A DNA stretch of 14,990 nucleotides. It comes from Palsa-506 sp050013415 (GTDB taxonomy: Bacteria; Actinomycetota; Actinomycetes; Streptosporangiales; Streptosporangiaceae). This document shows positions 1 to 6,984 of this stretch, one piece after another (the stretch's first letter is position 1; every line of letters begins with the position of its first letter). Location of the stretch: the NCBI GenBank assembly GCA_050013415.1, contig JBEKFH010000071.1:1-14990 (forward strand), read 5' to 3'. The notes beneath the pieces are model-generated. The model was not told where the DNA came from. It searched no databases and saw only the letters and a program-made list of their open reading frames with translations. The position numbers and the translations under genes are program-made.

Positions 1-1
1 C

Positions 2-1072
2 ATCGACCGCGACCGCTACGACGTCATCCCGGTCGGCATCACCCGCGAGGGCCAGTGGGTGCTGGCGGCAGACGAGCCGGGACTGCTGGCGATCTCCGGC
101 GGAGAGCTTCCCTCGGTCGAGGCTGTCGCCGAGCCAGGCGGGCGCATCGTGCCCTGGGCCGGGCAGCCGCCGGGCGCGCTGGCTGCCAGTGCGCCCGGCG
201 AGATCCCCCGCCTGCTCGGCGAGGTCGACCTGGTGCTGCCGGTCCTGCACGGCCCGTTCGGGGAGGACGGCACGATCCAGGGCCTGCTGGAGATGGCCGG
301 GATCCGCTATGTGGGGTCGGGCGTGCTGGCCAGCGCGGTCAGCATGGACAAGGAATACATGAAGCTGATCTTCGCGGCCCGCGGCCTGCCGGTAGGGCCG
401 CATGTGGTCGTCAGGGAGCGTGACTGGCCGGCCGGCGGCCCGGCCGGCCCCGCCGGCCAGGCCGCGGAGTCCCCGCAACCGGAGGGTAAGCGGGTACTCG
501 ACGCGATCGCCGAGCTTGGCTGGCCGCTCTTCGTGAAGCCGGCCAGGGGCGGCTCCAGCATCGGCACATCGAGAGCGGCGGACATGGCCGGGCTGCATCA
601 GGCGATCGAGACGGCCAGGCGCTACGACCCGAAGGTGCTCGTCGAGGCGGCCATCGAGGGAGTCGAGGTCGAGTGCTCGGTGCTCGAGGGCCTGGATGGC
701 GGTCCGCCGGACACCAGCGTGCCCGGGCAGCTGCTCATCGGCGGCGGCGAGGAATTCTGGGACTTCGAGGCCAAGTACCTGGACCAGGCCAGCGGCATGG
801 CCATCCCGGCGCCCATTCCCGCCGAGGCCAGGGAAGAAGTCCGCAGGCTCGCCGCCGCGGCCTTCGACGCGGTGTCCTGCGAGGGACTGGCCAGGGTCGA
901 TTTCTTCTACACCCCGGACGGCCGGATCGTGATCAACGAGATCAACACGATTCCCGGCCTGTCCCCCGCGTCCTACTTCCAGAAGATGTGGGAAGCAAGC
1001 GGACTGCCGTTCGGCGAACTCATCGACCGGCTGCTGCAGACCGCATTGCGCAAACGCCCCGGGCTGCGCTGA
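2..1072 (+). CDS. ddl: D-alanine--D-alanine ligase, 5'-truncated by the window
   Basis: Cytoplasmic ATP-grasp ligase joining two D-alanines for peptidoglycan precursors. The reading frame is open from base 2 (IDRDRYDVIPVGITREGQWV, a typical Ddl N-terminal strand), so the true start lies upstream; 356 residues are visible. Family marks in order are HGPFGEDGTIQG near 248-283, the ATP-binding lysine in LFVKPARGGSSIGTS near 527-571, the omega-loop DFEAKY near 761-780, and the metal-binding acidic/Asn segment with INEINTIPG near 931-957. The retained Lys-Tyr of the omega loop points to D-Ala-D-Ala rather than D-Ala-D-Lac synthesis (known for Ddl versus VanA; the assignment here is inference). A Pro/Gly/Ala-rich insert (about 424-486) sits between the N-terminal domain and the ATP-grasp domain and is probably a disordered loop. 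The gene converges on the HU gene. Identification is secure; only the N-terminus is missing. Confidence 0.95.
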   Translation: MDRDRYDVIPVGITREGQWVLAADEPGLLAISGGELPSVEAVAEPGGRIVPWAGQPPGALAASAPGEIPRLLGEVDLVLPVLHGPFGEDGTIQGLLEMAGIRYVGSGVLASAVSMDKEYMKLIFAARGLPVGPHVVVRERDWPAGGPAGPAGQAAESPQPEGKRVLDAIAELGWPLFVKPARGGSSIGTSRAADMAGLHQAIETARRYDPKVLVEAAIEGVEVECSVLEGLDGGPPDTSVPGQLLIGGGEEFWDFEAKYLDQASGMAIPAPIPAEAREEVRRLAAAAFDAVSCEGLARVDFFYTPDGRIVINEINTIPGLSPASYFQKMWEASGLPFGELIDRLLQTALRKRPGLR

Positions 1073-1094
1073 GCGGCGCGGGCTGGCGCGCCGG

Positions 1095-1124
1095 GCGGCG
1101 AGCGGCGCGGACGCCGCTCGCCGC
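1095..1124. terminator. Hairpin between convergent ddl and hup, likely bidirectional terminator
   Basis: Perfect 13-bp inverted repeat: GCGGCGAGCGGCG at 1095-1107 and its exact complement at 1112-1124, with a 4-nt loop. It starts 22 nt after the ddl stop and ends 5 nt from the HU stop, so it could end both transcripts. No U-tract follows on either strand, which is common for G+C-rich actinobacterial hairpins. The structure is seen directly; the terminator role is inferred from position. Confidence 0.6.
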
Positions 1125-1129
1125 TCGTG

Positions 1130-1423
1130 CTACCGCTTGGCCGCGAGCTTCTCGCCGTTGACGATCGCCTTGAAATCCGATCCGGCCCGGAACTTAGGTA
1201 CCGCGGACTTGGGCACCTTGATGGCCGCGCCGGTGGCCGGGTTGCGCGCGTTGTGCGCCGGGCGGACGGCCTTCTCGAAGACACCGAATCCGGTGATTGC
1301 TACCTTGTCGCCCTTCGCGACCGCTGCCTGGATGGTCTCGAGTACCGCGTTCACAGCCTCGGCCGCGGTCTTCTTATCTCCCATCCGGCTAGAAATCGCA
1401 TCGATCAGGTCACGCTTGTTCAT
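1130..1423 (-). CDS. hup: HU-family histone-like DNA-binding protein
   Basis: Nucleoid-associated HU protein that binds and bends DNA as a dimer. The 97-residue product begins MNKRDLIDAIS, has the helical dimerisation half, then GFGVFEKAVRPAHNARNPATG, where RNPATG (residues 60-65) is the DNA-intercalating arm signature, and ends in EKLAAKR. This is the short, full-length HU type; the long lysine/alanine-rich tail of mycobacterial HupB is absent. The start at 1423 is chosen because it gives the canonical N-terminus and is preceded by AGGAGCGAGGA at 1424-1434. An in-frame upstream ATG at 1447 would add eight non-family residues. The neighbouring ddl on the opposite strand fits the usual actinobacterial region. 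Base 1130-1132 is TAG on the minus strand. Its leader carries structure described separately. Confidence 0.95.
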   Translation of the reverse strand: MNKRDLIDAISSRMGDKKTAAEAVNAVLETIQAAVAKGDKVAITGFGVFEKAVRPAHNARNPATGAAIKVPKSAVPKFRAGSDFKAIVNGEKLAAKR

Positions 1424-1450
1424 TCCTCGCTCCTGCGGTTCCCCCAACGG

Positions 1451-1487
1451 GAGGTCGCGCGGACAGGGTGACCGGGCTCGCGACCTC
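1451..1487 (-). promoter_or_regulatory. Inverted repeat in the hup mRNA leader
   Basis: GAGGTCGCG at 1451-1459 and its perfect complement CGCGACCTC at 1479-1487, separated by 19 nt. It lies 28-64 nt upstream of the HU start codon, inside the predicted transcript, so it could fold as an RNA hairpin or act as a protein-binding DNA site. The repeat is seen directly; a regulatory role is inference. Confidence 0.45.
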
Positions 1488-1498
1488 TGACCAGCCCG

Positions 1499-1527
1499 AA
1501 ATTAGGCGATGCAGCGCCGCTGCACAA
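1499..1527 (-). promoter_or_regulatory. Candidate hup promoter with a palindrome in its spacer
   Basis: Read on the minus strand: TTGTGC (1527-1522), a 17-nt spacer, then TAATTT (1504-1499). These are partial matches to the sigma-70-type -35 and -10 boxes. The 15-nt palindrome TGCAGCGGCGCTGCA (1510-1524, perfect arms of 7) fills most of the spacer and overlaps the -35 box, the classic position of a repressor site. The match to consensus is only moderate. Confidence 0.35.
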
Positions 1528-1615
1528 ACACCGGCAGCGTGAATTAATGGCGTGTCGGGATCAGCAGTAAGCCAGGCTGGCGAGCGCGTGAAGGGCATAT
1601 CAGGCCATGCGCGGG

Positions 1616-1665
1616 TTTTGCCTATCATGATTAACGGACTTTTGCCTATCAATCTTTGCCCATCG
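1616..1665. repeat. AT-rich island with TTTTGCCTATCA direct repeats
   Basis: TTTTGCCTATCA occurs exactly at 1616-1627 and 1640-1651, starts 24 bp apart, with a degenerate third copy TTTGCCCATCG at 1655-1665. The island is conspicuously AT-rich against its surroundings and lies between divergent hup and pntAA. On the minus strand the unit reads TGATAGGCAAAA. Two same-face copies suggest a regulator-binding site or promoter elements, but no function can be read from the sequence alone. A weak -35/-10 pair (TTGCCT 1642-1647, GATAAG 1665-1670, spacer 17) overlaps the second copy. Confidence 0.6.
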
Positions 1666-1710
1666 ATAAGCATGCGCCGGGCGGCCCGCTTCCGCCTCGC
1701 CGCGGCATCC

Positions 1711-1782
1711 GGCAGGAGCCGCGCATCGCCCGGGCAGGAGCCGCGCATCGCCCGGCAGGAGCCGCGCATCGCCCGGGCAGGA
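1711..1782. repeat. Tandem repeat array, 21-22 bp unit, three copies plus a partial fourth
   Basis: The unit GGCAGGAGCCGCGCATCGCC followed by CG occupies 1711-1732 and 1733-1754 exactly. A copy one base shorter is at 1755-1775, and the first seven bases of a fourth (GGCAGGA) are at 1776-1782. The units are nearly identical, so the expansion is recent or conserved by slippage. The array lies 136 bp upstream of pntAA and would be in its leader if transcription begins in the AT-rich island. Confidence 0.85.
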
Positions 1783-1917
1783 TTGGTGCCGCAGGCCGGG
1801 AGGCCGGCCCGCCCGGTAAGGTCCATACTGTGGGCTGCGGCCCGGCCTGCCCGGCCGCTTCCCTGAGCTGCCCCCATCCCCGACATGCACGGGTCCTGAC
1901 GTCTGAGGTCGCGCCTA

Positions 1918-3126
1918 ATGAAGGTAGCTGTCATCAAGGAGGCCGCGCCCGGTGAGCGGCGGGTCGCGCTGGTGCCCGATGCGGTGCTCAAGCTTCGCGC
2001 GGCCGGGCTCGAGGTCCTGGTGGAATCCGGTGCCGGAGACGGCGCCTGGATCGCGGACGGCGCCTACGCCGAGGCCGGCGCCAGCATCGTCTCTGCTGCC
2101 GAGCTCGGCGCCGCGGCGGACGTCATCCTCATGGTCGGCCGGCCGGACGAGCAGGCGATCTCCCGGCTGCGGCCCGGTCAGGCCGTGTTCGGGATGCTGG
2201 CGCCGCTCTCCGATCCGTCGATCGCCGCGCGGCTGGCGGCGGCCGGCGTGACCGCGATCAGCCTTGACCTCATCCCGCGGACCCTGTCCCGGGCCCAGGC
2301 CATGGACGCCCTCTCGTCTCAGGCCAACATCGCGGGCTACAAGGCGGCGGTGCTGGCGGCCGCCACGTTCGGCCGGTTTTTCCCGCTGCTGATCACGGCG
2401 GCGGGCACCGCGCGGCCGGCCAGGGTCCTCGTCCTGGGGACGGGGGTGGCCGGCCTGCAGGCGATCGGCACGGCCCGCCGGCTCGGCGCCCTGGTGACCG
2501 CGTACGACGTGCGGCCGGAGACGAAGGCCGAGGTGGAGTCACTGGGCGCGACTTTCCTGGAGCTGACGGCGGTAGGTCCGGCCGCCGGGGAGGGCGGCTA
2601 CGCCCGGGCGCTGACCCGCGACGAGCGGCAGGCCCAGCAGGACGAGCTGGCGGGCCACATCGCCCGCCATGACGTGGTGATCACGACGGCGCAGGTGCCT
2701 GGCCGCCGGCCGCCGCTGCTGGTCACCGCTGACGCGCTCAAGTCGATGGCGGCCGGCTCGGTCGTGGTGGACATGGGCGCCAGCGAGCTTGGCGGCAACG
2801 TGGAGGGCTCACGGCCCGGCGAGACGGTGATCACGGAGAACGGCATCACGGTGATCGGCGCGAGCGGCCTGCCCTCGACGATGCCGGCCGCGGCCTCGGC
2901 CATGTACTCGCGCAACATCAGCGCGCTGCTGCTGTCCATGGTGAAGGACGGCGCCCTGGCCATCGACCTGTCGGACGACCTGCACGCGGGCGTCGTCGTC
3001 ACCCGCGAAGGCCGCGTCGTCCATCCCGCCCTCGCCGATCCTGCGCAACCCGAACCCGCTCAGGCCGAACCCGCTCAGGCCGAACCCGCTGGAGGGACCG
3101 CCCATGTCGACGGCGCTGCTGACTGA
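1918..3126 (+). CDS. pntAA: Proton-translocating NAD(P) transhydrogenase, subunit alpha part 1 (NAD-binding domain I)
   Basis: Peripheral cytoplasmic subunit that binds NAD(H) and passes hydride to NADP+ on PntB while protons cross the membrane. The 402-residue protein starts MKVAVIKEAAPGERRVALVP and has SRAQAMDALSSQANIAGYKA at 124-143 (the conserved domain I loop), the Rossmann motif LGTGVAGLQAIG at 173-184, and VVVDMGASELGGN at 282-294. The start at 1918 has GAGGTC seven bases upstream. The protein ends soon after domain I, as in the split actinobacterial and alphaproteobacterial enzymes, unlike the longer E. coli PntA. The C-terminal tail has three AQxEP-type repeats (residues 376-390) that look like a flexible linker. 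The gene overlaps pntAB by 23 nt, consistent with translational coupling. The role is probably NADPH supply; confidence is high. Confidence 0.95.
   Translation: MKVAVIKEAAPGERRVALVPDAVLKLRAAGLEVLVESGAGDGAWIADGAYAEAGASIVSAAELGAAADVILMVGRPDEQAISRLRPGQAVFGMLAPLSDPSIAARLAAAGVTAISLDLIPRTLSRAQAMDALSSQANIAGYKAAVLAAATFGRFFPLLITAAGTARPARVLVLGTGVAGLQAIGTARRLGALVTAYDVRPETKAEVESLGATFLELTAVGPAAGEGGYARALTRDERQAQQDELAGHIARHDVVITTAQVPGRRPPLLVTADALKSMAAGSVVVDMGASELGGNVEGSRPGETVITENGITVIGASGLPSTMPAAASAMYSRNISALLLSMVKDGALAIDLSDDLHAGVVVTREGRVVHPALADPAQPEPAQAEPAQAEPAGGTAHVDGAAD
3043..3087 (+). repeat. 15-bp in-frame repeat in the pntAA tail
   Basis: Three 15-bp units at 3043-3057, 3058-3072 and 3073-3087 encode AQPEP, AQAEP and AQAEP; the last two are identical (GCTCAGGCCGAACCC). 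The array immediately precedes the pntAB ribosome site (GGAGGG at 3091-3096). Copy number could change the linker length of PntAA without shifting the frame. Confidence 0.85.
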
Positions 3127-3415
3127 CCTGGTCATCTTCGTGCTCAGCCTGTGGGTGGGCTTCGAGGTGATCAGCAAGGTCCCGGCCACCCTGCACACGC
3201 CGCTGATGTCGGCCGCCAACTCGATCCACGGGATCGTGCTGGTCGGCGCCATGCTGATCGCGGTCACCGCCAACAACGCGATCGGCTACGTGATCGCGTT
3301 CGTCGCGGCCGCGTTCGCCGCGATGAACGTCGTCGGCGGCTACGTCGTCACCGGCCGGATGCTCAAGATGTTCCGCAGGCGGCCGGCTCCGGCCGAGAAC
3401 GGCAAGCCGTCATGA
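3104..3415 (+). CDS. pntAB: NAD(P) transhydrogenase, subunit alpha part 2 (small membrane subunit)
   Basis: This 103-residue integral membrane protein contributes the alpha-side part of membrane domain II of the transhydrogenase. Three hydrophobic segments are visible at about residues 5-22, 44-57 and 60-83, with the conserved VISKVPATLHTPLMSAANSI stretch (residues 22-41) that marks this subunit. A short basic and polar tail follows (MFRRRPAPAENGKPS). The ATG at 3104 has GGAGGG upstream and lies within the end of pntAA; its stop shares ATGA with the pntB start. Length and arrangement match the three-gene form of the enzyme, so translation of all three genes is probably coupled. Confidence 0.95.
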   Translation: MSTALLTDLVIFVLSLWVGFEVISKVPATLHTPLMSAANSIHGIVLVGAMLIAVTANNAIGYVIAFVAAAFAAMNVVGGYVVTGRMLKMFRRRPAPAENGKPS

Positions 3416-4824
3416 GCGCTTTCCATACGATCATCGATCTTGTCTACGTCGCCGCCGCGTCCTGCTTCATACTCGGCCTGCACCTGATGAACAACCCGGC
3501 CACCGCACGCCGGGGCAACCAGGTGTCGACGGCCGGCATGGTGGCGGCGGTAGCGGCAACGCTTGCCCTCATTGTTCACTCGGGCGCGATCAGCGTGACC
3601 GGGTGGATCGTGATGGCGGCCGGCGCCCTCGTTGGGGGGTCGGCCGGCCTGTATTCCGCGCGGACCGTCCAGATGACCGCCATGCCGCAGCTGGTCAGCG
3701 TGTTCAACGCGGTGGGCGGCGGCGCGGCCGCCCTTGTCGGCATCCACGACTACATGACGCTGGCCGACGCCGGACGCGGCGTGCCGGGATCGATCACGGT
3801 CACCACCCTGCTCGACGTGATCATCGGAGCGGTGACCTTCTCCGGGTCGATCATCGCCGCCGGCAAGCTGCAAGGGCTGATCACCTCGGCACCGGTCACG
3901 TTCCCCGGCGCGCGGGTGGTCAACCTGATGCTCGCAGCGATCGCGCTGGGCGCCTGCGGGTACCTGATCACCACACCGAGCCTGCCGGGCCTCGCGATCG
4001 TGCTCGTGGCGGCGCTGGCCTTCGGGATCTCGATGGTGATGCCGATCGGCGGCGCCGACATGCCGGTCGTCATCTCCCTGCTGAACGCGTTCACCGGCAC
4101 GGCCGTCGCGATGGCCGGCTTCGTCATCGGCAACTGGGCGCTGATCATCGCGGGAGCCCTGGTCGGCGCATCCGGCGGGATTCTCACCAAGCTGATGGCC
4201 GACGCGATGAACCGCTCGATCGGCAACATCATCGTCGGCGGATTCGGCACCGGCGACTCCGCTGCCGCGGTCCTGCCGGGCGCGGGTGCCGGGGTGCGGG
4301 CGATCGAAGCCGATGACGCGGCCATCCAGCTGGCCTACGCGTCCAAGGTGATCATCGTGCCCGGCTATGGCCTGGCGGCCGCCCAGGCGCAGCACGCAGT
4401 CGCCGAGCTTGCCGACCTGCTGGAGTCGCGCGGCGTCGAGGTCAGTTACGCCATCCACCCGGTGGCCGGCCGGATGCCCGGGCACATGAACGTCCTGCTC
4501 GCGGAGGCAAACGTGCCGTACCCGCAGCTCAAGGAGATGGACGAGATCAACCCCGAGTTCAGCCGGACGGACGTGGCGCTGGTGATCGGCGCCAACGACG
4601 TCACCAACCCCGCCGCGCGCCGCCCGGGGACGGCCATCTCGGGCATGCCGATCCTGGACGTGGACCAGGCAAAGAGCATCATCGTTATCAAGCGGTCGAT
4701 GGGCCACGGCTACGCCGGCATCGACAACGAGCTGTACGCAAACCCGAAGACCAGCATGTACTTCGCCGACGCCAAGAAGGGCCTGGCGGGACTGACCAGC
4801 GCGGTAAAGACGCTGGTGGGCTGA
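3412..4824 (+). CDS. pntB: NAD(P) transhydrogenase, subunit beta (membrane domain plus NADP-binding domain III)
   Basis: The 470-residue subunit carries most of the proton channel and the NADP(H) site. Residues 1 to about 280 form a run of hydrophobic helices with the conserved MPQLVSVFNAVGGGAAAL (91-108) and ADMPVVISLLNAFTGTAVAM (215-234). Domain III follows, with VIIVPGYGLAAAQAQHAV (313-330, the variant GxGxxA dinucleotide fold), AGRMPGHMNVLLAEANVPY (352-370), GANDVTNPAA (393-402) and KRSMGHGYAGIDNELY (427-442), which contact NADP. The ATG at 3412 overlaps the pntAB stop by four bases; a longer open frame upstream of it is not family-like. No obvious terminator follows: the 152 nt to the next gene contain only two CCGGGTAT direct repeats. 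Full length with all motifs intact. Confidence 0.96.
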   Translation: MSAFHTIIDLVYVAAASCFILGLHLMNNPATARRGNQVSTAGMVAAVAATLALIVHSGAISVTGWIVMAAGALVGGSAGLYSARTVQMTAMPQLVSVFNAVGGGAAALVGIHDYMTLADAGRGVPGSITVTTLLDVIIGAVTFSGSIIAAGKLQGLITSAPVTFPGARVVNLMLAAIALGACGYLITTPSLPGLAIVLVAALAFGISMVMPIGGADMPVVISLLNAFTGTAVAMAGFVIGNWALIIAGALVGASGGILTKLMADAMNRSIGNIIVGGFGTGDSAAAVLPGAGAGVRAIEADDAAIQLAYASKVIIVPGYGLAAAQAQHAVAELADLLESRGVEVSYAIHPVAGRMPGHMNVLLAEANVPYPQLKEMDEINPEFSRTDVALVIGANDVTNPAARRPGTAISGMPILDVDQAKSIIVIKRSMGHGYAGIDNELYANPKTSMYFADAKKGLAGLTSAVKTLVG

Positions 4825-4976
4825 ACCGCCGCTGCATCCCCGGGTATGAGTTCGTTTGCCCGCGTAAGGCCGGGTATAGGGGGCTCTGGCGTGCTGGGCG
4901 AGGATTAAATTCCAGCAAGGCTGTAGTTATAGTAGTAATCGACCGGCCGGAACACCCTAGCCAGCGGGGGGATTCG

Positions 4977-5966
4977 ATGGCACTGCCAGATTTCTTCGTG
5001 GCGGGCGCGCCAAAGGCAGGCACGACCGCCTTGCACGCGGCCCTTGCCCGGCATCCGTCGTTGTACATGTCGGCGGTCAAGGAACCCAAGTTCTTCCTCA
5101 GCGACGGACCGCCGCCGACGAGGGGCGGCCCGGGGGACGTCCGGACCTACCGCGAGCACGTCTGGCGGCGGGACGACTACGAGGCGCTGTTCGACGCGGC
5201 TCCGGCGGGAACCCTGCGCGGCGAGTCGACGCCGTTCTACCTGTACGACCGCGCCGCGCAGCAGCGGATCCGGGCCCTGATCCCGGACGCCAGGCTGATC
5301 GTCATCCTGCGCGATCCGGTGGAGCGGGCGCACTCGAACTGGACGCACCTGTGGTCGGCCGGGCTCGACCCGATTGGCGACGTGGTGCGGGCCTGCGCTG
5401 AGGAGGACCGCCGGATCGCGGCCGGCTGGGCCGATTTCTGGCACTACGCGGCGCTCGGACGGTACGGCGAGCAGCTGGCGCACCTGTATACGGTGTTCCC
5501 CAGGGATCAGGTGATGGTCTTCCGCTACCGCGCCCTGATCGAGCAGCCCGGCCGCCTGCTGGACCAGATCTGCGGCTTCCTCGGCGTCCAGCAGGGCGTC
5601 CTGGCGGAGGTGCCGCGGGAGAATGTCACCGCCCACCCGCATCTGACCCTCCGCCACCGGGCCCTGTCCAGCGCGCTGCGGCTCGGAACCGCAGCCAGCG
5701 CCGTGCTGCCCGACCGGGCCGAGGCCGCGATGACCGGCCTGCTGGAGCGCAGGCTGCAGCAGGATGCCCCGCCGCGACGGCCCCTCACCTGGGCGGAGCG
5801 CCGGGCGCTGATCCCGCTGTTCGAGGCTGACATACGGCTCCTGGAGTCTGTCACCGGCGAGAGCTTTGGCGACTGGCTCGCGCCGCGCGGCGACTCCGGC
5901 GGCCTCGTCGGGGCCAGGCCGTCCGGGCAGCGCCAGGCCCGCAACGGCCAGCCACGGGCGTTCTAG
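4977..5966 (+). CDS. PAPS-dependent sulfotransferase family protein
   Basis: The 329-residue soluble protein probably transfers sulfate from 3'-phosphoadenosine-5'-phosphosulfate to an alcohol or amine of unknown identity. The 5'-phosphosulfate loop is GAPKAGTTAL (residues 10-19) close to the N-terminus, and the 3'-phosphate motif is LIVILRDPVERAHSNW (107-122), with Arg112 and Ser120 in the expected places. KEPKFF at 35-40 and GESTPFYLY at 82-90 are also typical. There is no signal peptide. The ATG at 4977 is preceded by a G-rich tract (4966-4971) at good spacing. The C-terminal 40 residues are polar and low complexity. Upstream is a relatively AT-rich 60 bp, so the gene likely has its own promoter. 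No PAPS-synthesis or carbohydrate genes are adjacent, so the acceptor cannot be told. Its stop codon is shared, on the other strand, with the propeller gene. Confidence 0.88.
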   Translation: MALPDFFVAGAPKAGTTALHAALARHPSLYMSAVKEPKFFLSDGPPPTRGGPGDVRTYREHVWRRDDYEALFDAAPAGTLRGESTPFYLYDRAAQQRIRALIPDARLIVILRDPVERAHSNWTHLWSAGLDPIGDVVRACAEEDRRIAAGWADFWHYAALGRYGEQLAHLYTVFPRDQVMVFRYRALIEQPGRLLDQICGFLGVQQGVLAEVPRENVTAHPHLTLRHRALSSALRLGTAASAVLPDRAEAAMTGLLERRLQQDAPPRRPLTWAERRALIPLFEADIRLLESVTGESFGDWLAPRGDSGGLVGARPSGQRQARNGQPRAF

Positions 5967-6835
5967 CGAAGCTCGGTCCGCACCTCGTGCGCTCCGTCGG
6001 CCCGGGTCATCTCGTAGTACCACCGCTCGCGGGAGTCCCCGAGGTCAAGGATGCTCAGGTAGCGAAGGCCGCCTAGGCCATAGGGCGACCCGGCGACGCC
6101 AGCGGCGTCGACCGCGGTCAGCGCGGCCGGCTTGGCGCCAGTGGCCACGCCGGTGCGCTCCTCGAAGTTCTCTTCGGCGGTGGCCCGGCCGTCGTAGTAG
6201 GCCACGACCCCGGCGCCGTCCAGCCGGACGGCGCTGACCCGAACCCCGCGCGCGTCCCACTCGCCGGGCCGCGGGCTCAGCGCGGTGCCGTGCCAGGTCC
6301 AGTCAAGGCCGTCCGTGCTGGACGCGTAGTCCGTGACCATCCGGTCCGTCTGGTCCGGGTCCTCCAGCGGGTGCACCGAGGCCCAGAGATGCCACCTGCC
6401 GTCCTCCAGCACGATCACGGGGTCCTTGACGGCCGTCCGGGCGTCGCCCGGCAGCACCGTTCGTCGACTGCGGGCGTCGAAGTCACCCGGATGGCCGGCC
6501 TCGATCACCTCGACACGCCAGTGCTTCGAGCCCTCGGTGGCGCAGCTCAGGTAGAGGCGCCAGGTTCCCGCCTGGGTCCGCACCAGCGCCGGCCGCTCAA
6601 GCGACGCGGTGTCCATGTCCTCTTTGCCGATGACCGCCAGCGTCTCGAAGTGCACCCCGTCGGCCGATCGTGCCACGACGACCGCGTATCCGCGGCCATG
6701 GGCGGGCGGCCTTCGCAGCCGGTAGGCGAGGTAAATCTCCCCGCCGCTGCGGGCGGCGCTCGGTGCCCCCGCCCAGGTACCAGGCTCTGTACCCGGCGGC
6801 GGCACCGCGAGTACAGAGCGATCTGGCTGGGGCAT
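5963..6835 (-). CDS. Five-bladed beta-propeller, glycosidase-like protein (GH43/GH32/GH130 fold)
   Basis: The 290-residue protein has repeated blade-like strands: WAGAPSAARSGGEIYLAYRL (21-40), YAVVVARSADGVHFE (50-64), LERPALV (79-85), VKDPVIVLEDGRWHLWAS (136-153), DYASSTDGLDWTW (169-181) and VVAYYDGRA (210-218). Acidic residues near ERP (80-82) and KDP (137-139) sit where such propeller enzymes carry catalytic acids, so glycoside hydrolysis or phosphorolysis is possible. The exact family is not recognisable to me and it may be non-catalytic. No signal peptide is seen from the ATG at 6835, which gives a family-like N-terminus; TTG (6922) or GTG (6874) starts upstream are open but lack good ribosome sites. 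It lies downstream of the M50 peptidase on the same strand (149-nt gap) and overlaps the sulfotransferase stop. Confidence 0.7.
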   Translation of the reverse strand: MPQPDRSVLAVPPPGTEPGTWAGAPSAARSGGEIYLAYRLRRPPAHGRGYAVVVARSADGVHFETLAVIGKEDMDTASLERPALVRTQAGTWRLYLSCATEGSKHWRVEVIEAGHPGDFDARSRRTVLPGDARTAVKDPVIVLEDGRWHLWASVHPLEDPDQTDRMVTDYASSTDGLDWTWHGTALSPRPGEWDARGVRVSAVRLDGAGVVAYYDGRATAEENFEERTGVATGAKPAALTAVDAAGVAGSPYGLGGLRYLSILDLGDSRERWYYEMTRADGAHEVRTELR

Positions 6836-6984
6836 GGACGTGGCCGCCTCGGGCCTGGCTTCTTCGTAGATCACAACGGAACAATAGGTGAGCCGGGGCA
6901 GTCTCGCTGGTGAGGGGTGCAAGTCCAGCGCGGATCGGGGGTTAAACCCGCGTCCGGCCAGCCGCGGCCGGGGCCTGAGCGACC

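Larger units (their letters stand above)
1424..1917. other. 494-bp divergent intergenic region between hup and pntAA
   Basis: I find no convincing gene here; the short open frames lack ribosome sites and family features. From left to right it holds the HU leader with a 9-bp inverted repeat, a candidate HU promoter, an AT-rich island with TTTTGCCTATCA direct repeats, a tandem array of 21-22 bp units, and the pntAA ribosome site (GAGGTC at 1905-1910, 7 nt before the ATG). It must serve as promoter region for two divergently transcribed units. Confidence 0.8.

Noticed and set aside
1552..1866. Open frames through the hup-pntAA spacer on both strands
   Set aside because: They are filled by the tandem repeat, lack ribosome sites, and have no conserved-looking segments.
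3340..4707. A 455-codon open frame on the minus strand across pntAB and pntB
   Set aside because: It mirrors the conserved pntB gene, has a His/Arg/Asp/Gly-heavy composition typical of antisense frames in G+C-rich DNA, and resembles no family.
4905..4933. Possible sulfotransferase promoter (TTAAAT, 17-nt spacer, TATAGT)
   Set aside because: The -10 is reasonable, but the -35 is a poor match and only AT-richness supports it, so I did not annotate it.
6920..6955. A GGTGCAAGTCC stretch and an imperfect GGGTTTAACCC hairpin after the M50 gene, considered as a tRNA end, riboswitch or terminator
   Set aside because: No cloverleaf or riboswitch core can be built, and the stem is short and imperfect with no U-tract; at most a weak terminator.
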